This document shows, one piece after another, positions 60,710 through 64,000 of a DNA stretch of 64,000 bases. Source of the stretch: Endotrypanum monterogeii (taxonomy: Eukaryota > Euglenozoa > Kinetoplastea > Trypanosomatida > Trypanosomatidae); assembly GCA_000333855.2 (NCBI GenBank), contig CM007346.1, positions 177,715 to 241,714 on the forward strand, given 5' to 3'. The notes beneath the pieces are model-generated. The model saw nothing but the letters and a program-made list of their open reading frames with translations, searched no databases and was not told the DNA's origin. The position numbers and the translations under genes were made by a program. The stretch's first letter is position 1, and each line of letters begins with the position of its first letter.

Positions 60710-62335
60710 CTACATCCTCACCCTCTGCATCGGTGCCCTTTGAATGGTGGTTGTGACTGCCCGAAAGGTGTTTCCCTCTGCGGCAGGAGCCGCCTTGGCA
60801 GACACCGTACTCGTCTCTGGGACGACAGGGTCTACGTGTGCCGCGTCCATGGGTGAGCCCTCCACACCACGCCCTCCAGCTGCTTTAGGACTCGTACCCT
60901 CAACCTCGGCTGACAGCGCCGGTAGAGGTGCGGGAACAGAGGAGTGTCCAACCTCGAGAGGCATCTCGGTGCCGCTCTTCCTCACCACGACTTCATCCTC
61001 GTCATCGGCATCGCTGTCAGTTTCTGGAATTGGCACGGACATGGCGACTTTCTCCATGGAGGCAACTGCGTTCGCCAGTGCGGTAGCCTTCCGCCGTCGC
61101 GCTTCTTTGCGTGCGTTGTCGTCATCGCCTTCGCAGGAAGAACAAGAGGAGGAAGGGATGACTTCCTCCACATCAAAACCAGCTGCCGCGTGCGTTTGAT
61201 TCTGAAATGCGCGTTCTTCAGCTGTCTTGGCAACGTCTATGGCCTGGGCGGTCGGTGTAAAGCCTGTGGGCACGCTTCCGGGGGCTAAAGGGGCGGTGGA
61301 GGTCGCGCCGGAACCGGGCGCCTCCCCCGTGTGGCTCGCAATCCCCTTCTTGTCCTTCCGATCTGTCGCAGCAGCATCTTCACCATCCTTGTCCATGTCA
61401 TCTGCACCGTAGAGGTCGCTTTTCATGTCACTGACCACAGACTCCTGGTCCAGCTCACGCTGCTGCCCCTGTTTCTGCTCCTCCTCGTCCTCGTCGTCCT
61501 CCTCCTCCTCGTCCTCCTCCTCCTCCTCGTCAAGGAGCCCGTGTGCCTCGCGCCATTGGAGCGTTCCACGCCGCGGCTTACCGACAGATAGGTTTACCAG
61601 TCGAATCAATTTGTTCTGCAACTTGAACGGTTTCGCGCCCTTGTGACCGAACAGCTTCAGCGTTACCTGACGAGTGCTGTTCTGAAGATCCCCAATGATG
61701 ACGCAGTAGCGCCGCCGCTTCTCACCACGGAAGAGCAGCTGACGCGCCGTGTCGGTGGCGTTGTTCTCGAAGACGCCAAAGTGTGTGCGCGGTGCAGCTG
61801 CGCGAGCTTCCGCAGCGGCAATAAGTCGTGCGGTTACGGACGTGGAGCCCCCAGCGCTCGCGGCGGCGGCAGCGGCAGCAGCGGCGGCAGCGCTACTGGC
61901 CAGCTGCGCTGGTATCATGTTTAGAGGGATATCCTTACCCTTCTTTAAATGCGCAAACTGTGCTGCAATCTCCTCCTCTTCCGTTGCCGGCTTCGTAGCT
62001 TTCGACCCCAGCATCGACGAAGGCAACACAACATGCGTCGTGGCAGCGGTAAAGGCGGTGCTCGCCTCCTCGGCACGCCCGAGGGCAGCAGCGGCGGCGG
62101 CCGACGCTGCTGTCGCCCCCAATGCGTACTGCCGTTCCATCTCCTCCGTGCGAAGCTGGTGCTTGAACGTGCCACGGCCTCGACGGACAACCGGCACCGA
62201 CGCCTTTTCCGTAGTTGTCCTTTGCGGAGGAGGGGGCAAAGCTTCTTTCGAGGGCGCGGACAACGGCTTGGAGGCAGCTTCATTGGACTCCGCTTGCCCG
62301 GTCGGCGCCGCAGTCGAAGAGGTGAGATGAGACAT
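60710..62335 (-). CDS. N-terminal part of a probably frameshifted acidic protein
   Basis: 541 aa as it stands; no family recognised. The N-terminus is Ala/Ser/Thr-rich with poly-Ala runs. An ordered basic domain lies at about 185-275 (THFGVFENNATDTARQLLFRGEKRRRYCVIIGD, VTLKLFGHKGAKPFKLQNKLIRLVNLSVGKP). Then comes a long Glu/Asp tract and a disordered acidic/Ser-rich tail ending APMQRVRM. The ATG at 62335 is the first in frame. The end of this frame looks unnatural, whereas the other frame over the same bases is acidic and coding-like, so the stop is suspected to be the result of a frameshift into the reading frame of 59070-60680. A nuclear role would fit the composition but is not shown. Confidence 0.75.
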   Translation of the reverse strand: MSHLTSSTAAPTGQAESNEAASKPLSAPSKEALPPPPQRTTTEKASVPVVRRGRGTFKHQLRTEEMERQYALGATAASAAAAAALGRAEEASTAFTAATTHVVLPSSMLGSKATKPATEEEEIAAQFAHLKKGKDIPLNMIPAQLASSAAAAAAAAAAASAGGSTSVTARLIAAAEARAAAPRTHFGVFENNATDTARQLLFRGEKRRRYCVIIGDLQNSTRQVTLKLFGHKGAKPFKLQNKLIRLVNLSVGKPRRGTLQWREAHGLLDEEEEEDEEEEDDEDEEEQKQGQQRELDQESVVSDMKSDLYGADDMDKDGEDAAATDRKDKKGIASHTGEAPGSGATSTAPLAPGSVPTGFTPTAQAIDVAKTAEERAFQNQTHAAAGFDVEEVIPSSSCSSCEGDDDNARKEARRRKATALANAVASMEKVAMSVPIPETDSDADDEDEVVVRKSGTEMPLEVGHSSVPAPLPALSAEVEGTSPKAAGGRGVEGSPMDAAHVDPVVPETSTVSAKAAPAAEGNTFRAVTTTIQRAPMQRVRM

Positions 62336-62914
62336 GTTGGAATTCCTGTGATTGCCTCGGCGTAATAAGAAGCTAATTTTGGCAGGATATCACAATAAAG
62401 TATTTTTGTCGTTGTTCTTGTTGGCTTAAAAGTTGCTCTCACGCTCACCTGAGTATTCTCGATACGTGTAGGGATGGGGAAGGGGGGGGGAATAGAAAAG
62501 ATACACACTTGTAAGACGTGTTGTGCCAGAGTCATGGCGCATAGTACATGATCCAAGGGCGAGAGAGAGAAAGAAATGGGATGGAGGGGGGAGTTCGCAG
62601 TTCTGTATTTCATTAAAGCTGCTGTGTGGAGCTTTGGGCTCCTATGGTGATCTGTGCAAGTCATCTCGCCTGGAAATCCTCCAAGGTAACAAAAGCCGCC
62701 CTCTTTCCCGAGCACACAGAAATATATAAATAATACATAAGTATAATATTTATTAGAGCCGCGCCCAACATCGAGGAGCAACGAGGAATCATCACGGCGA
62801 CTCAAAATCTAGAGGTCGTTGTGGGGAAGCGCATGACGAGCTCCGTCACCGTTGTGGGTGACGATGTTGCACACACATATGATAGTGAATAATCATCTTG
62901 TTTTTTTTTCTTTC
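62336..62914. other. Intergenic, IF-3-like to acidic-protein gene
   Basis: Short spacer with G/C and A/T homopolymers; pyrimidine tract and AG candidates just upstream of 62335. No gene seen. Confidence 0.55.
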
Positions 62915-64000
62915 CTAGTCCACACGACGGCCATACTTATCAACACGGTACGTCGTGGGCCCGACATTGCGCATCTTCAGCTTGTTGGACTTCATATACG
63001 TCCCGCTCCGCCCCGCCTTGTGACACGACTCCTCCATTCTCTTGAGTGCATGTGCCCAATCCTTTTCGGATGGATGCTTCACTGATTTGGAAATGGTGCC
63101 CGACTTGTTCGCCGCCGGGGGCGAGAGGGTGAGACTGGCCTCCCGATCGTTTCCGACAATGCTGGTGAAGTGGTGGTAGACGTGCTGCTCCTCCGCGTAC
63201 GCCCTCACTGCGTTGCTCATCTCCCGCAATTTATGCATGGCCGCCTCTGGGCTCTGAAAATCGCGTATGGTAAGTTTCACGGGATGCCCTTTGCAGATAT
63301 CCTGAACAATCTTCTTGCTCCGCCAACCAATAAAATGGGCATCGACAGCGTCTCGAAAGGCGTGATCTACCAGCGACTTTGTCTTCCCGATGTACTGGCG
63401 CAGACGGTCGGCGTGGCGGTCTCCGCTGCCGGCGTCGTGCTGTCCCTGTCCTTGGCCTGCCACCGCAGAGTCGGTCGCTGGTGTGCCAGTCAAGCCAACC
63501 ACTAGGTCCATCTCGGGCTGCACAAGCTTCCAAACCCACGGCTGCTCTCGGCGAATGCGGCAGAAGGCAAGGTCATCTCGAGAACCCATCTGAACGAGAT
63601 TCATTTTGCGCAAATGGGCCTGCTCCAGTGCGTCCTTGATGTCCATCGGACTCAGGTGCACGCGGTCCTCGGCGCCCGTGTCGGGATTCTCGATGTGGGT
63701 GATCTGCACCTGGGCATGAAGAATGAGCGTGTCGACAGGGTGCTGACGTAAGTAGCTACGAATCTTGGCGAGTACCTCCTCGGGTGCTTGTGGTGGTGCC
63801 AGCTCCTCCACAATTGACTCCAAGCTTTTCTTCGCAGTCTCGACGGCTGCGTCGTGCCGCACACCAGTCATGGGGTCAAACTCAAAGGCAAAAGGATCAT
63901 CCCCGTCGCCTACAGAACGCGCTTCCGATGACAAACGCCTCGTTGAAGTCGAAAGGCGGCGGTGACTTATCCACAATGGACCGTGGACATCGGTACGGCC
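62915..64000 (-). CDS. Translation initiation factor IF-3-like, mitochondrial (5' end outside window)
   Basis: The frame is open to the right edge, so the N-terminus is missing; the visible part is 361 codons plus stop. The IF-3 N-domain pattern is at NPDTGAEDRVHLSPMDIKDALEQAHLRKMNLVQMGSRDDLAFCRI, matching the family order of a short N-terminal strand, SIEEAL-type helix, the L-V-x-[IV] strand and the conserved x-CRI end. The C-domain pattern appears at DAHFIGWRSKKIVQDICKGHPVKLTIRDF followed by a LREM helix. A Gly/Gln/His-rich insertion separates the domains. The upstream sequence RRLSTSTRRLSSEARS is rich in Arg and Ser, consistent with a mitochondrial transit peptide. IF-3 prevents premature subunit joining on mitochondrial ribosomes. 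A TTG at 63976 is not the start. Confidence 0.75.
   Translation of the reverse strand, partial: GRTDVHGPLWISHRRLSTSTRRLSSEARSVGDGDDPFAFEFDPMTGVRHDAAVETAKKSLESIVEELAPPQAPEEVLAKIRSYLRQHPVDTLILHAQVQITHIENPDTGAEDRVHLSPMDIKDALEQAHLRKMNLVQMGSRDDLAFCRIRREQPWVWKLVQPEMDLVVGLTGTPATDSAVAGQGQGQHDAGSGDRHADRLRQYIGKTKSLVDHAFRDAVDAHFIGWRSKKIVQDICKGHPVKLTIRDFQSPEAAMHKLREMSNAVRAYAEEQHVYHHFTSIVGNDREASLTLSPPAANKSGTISKSVKHPSEKDWAHALKRMEESCHKAGRSGTYMKSNKLKMRNVGPTTYRVDKYGRRVD

Noticed and set aside
60640..60850. Programmed ribosomal frameshift joining the two frames
   Set aside because: No slippery heptamer or evident downstream structure was seen and the mechanism is not established for trypanosomatid nuclear genes; a sequence error or mutation is simpler.
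61749..62330. 193-codon plus-strand open frame
   Set aside because: Antisense shadow of the Ala/Ser-rich gene at 60710-62335; opposite to the direction of the whole cluster.
1..64000. Strand-switch region or promoter inside the window
   Set aside because: All supported genes are on the minus strand; no change of coding strand is seen.

Overview
This window looks like part of a Leishmania (or closely related leishmaniine trypanosomatid) chromosome. Evidence: every convincing gene lies on the minus strand with no sign of cis-introns, so the 64 kb behaves as one polycistronic unit read right to left. Start codons are typically preceded on the coding strand by a polypyrimidine tract and an AG, as expected for spliced-leader trans-splicing. 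Intergenic DNA is long and full of (CA)n, (TA)n and homopolymer tracts. The gene order sphingosine kinase ... glutathione-peroxidase-type tryparedoxin peroxidases - asparagine synthetase A matches what I remember of Leishmania chromosome 26 (recollection, not a search). The species cannot be fixed by eye.

Layout in the order of transcription (right to left): a mitochondrial IF-3-like factor running off the right edge; a long acidic/Ala-rich protein whose frame appears broken at about 60.7 kb; bacterial-type asparagine synthetase A; three tandem GPX-type tryparedoxin peroxidases (cytosolic, mitochondrial/glycosomal, and a divergent one); a 132-aa unknown; a Y14/RBM8-like RRM protein; a possible 70-aa membrane microprotein; a charged coiled-coil protein; an RBMX2/Ist3-like RRM protein; two very large RCC1 beta-propeller proteins; a 2014-aa protein with a split RMD5/GID2-like RING at its C-terminus; a trypsin-like-protease/armadillo fusion; sphingosine kinase; a mitochondrial-looking pentapeptide-repeat protein; a Qc-SNARE; and an EMC7-like ER membrane protein.

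Two dispersed repeat pairs stand out. A 460-bp element at 48552-49011 recurs inverted at 55541-56002 and brackets the three peroxidase genes. A 636-bp element at 28830-29465 recurs as a direct repeat at 41534-42169 and brackets the two RCC1 genes and the RBMX2-like gene. All four copies lie downstream of stop codons, where Leishmania SIDER retroposons commonly sit; inverted and direct repeats are the known substrates for linear and circular gene amplification in this genus.

Functionally the unit is a mixture, as is normal for trypanosomatid clusters: peroxide detoxification, asparagine supply, sphingoid-base phosphorylation, RNA processing, mitochondrial translation and membrane traffic. Regulation is expected to be post-transcriptional, so the 3'UTR repeats matter more than promoters. 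One 20-base N gap (14543-14562) is flanked by a duplicated 0.2-kb sequence and is probably an assembly defect.
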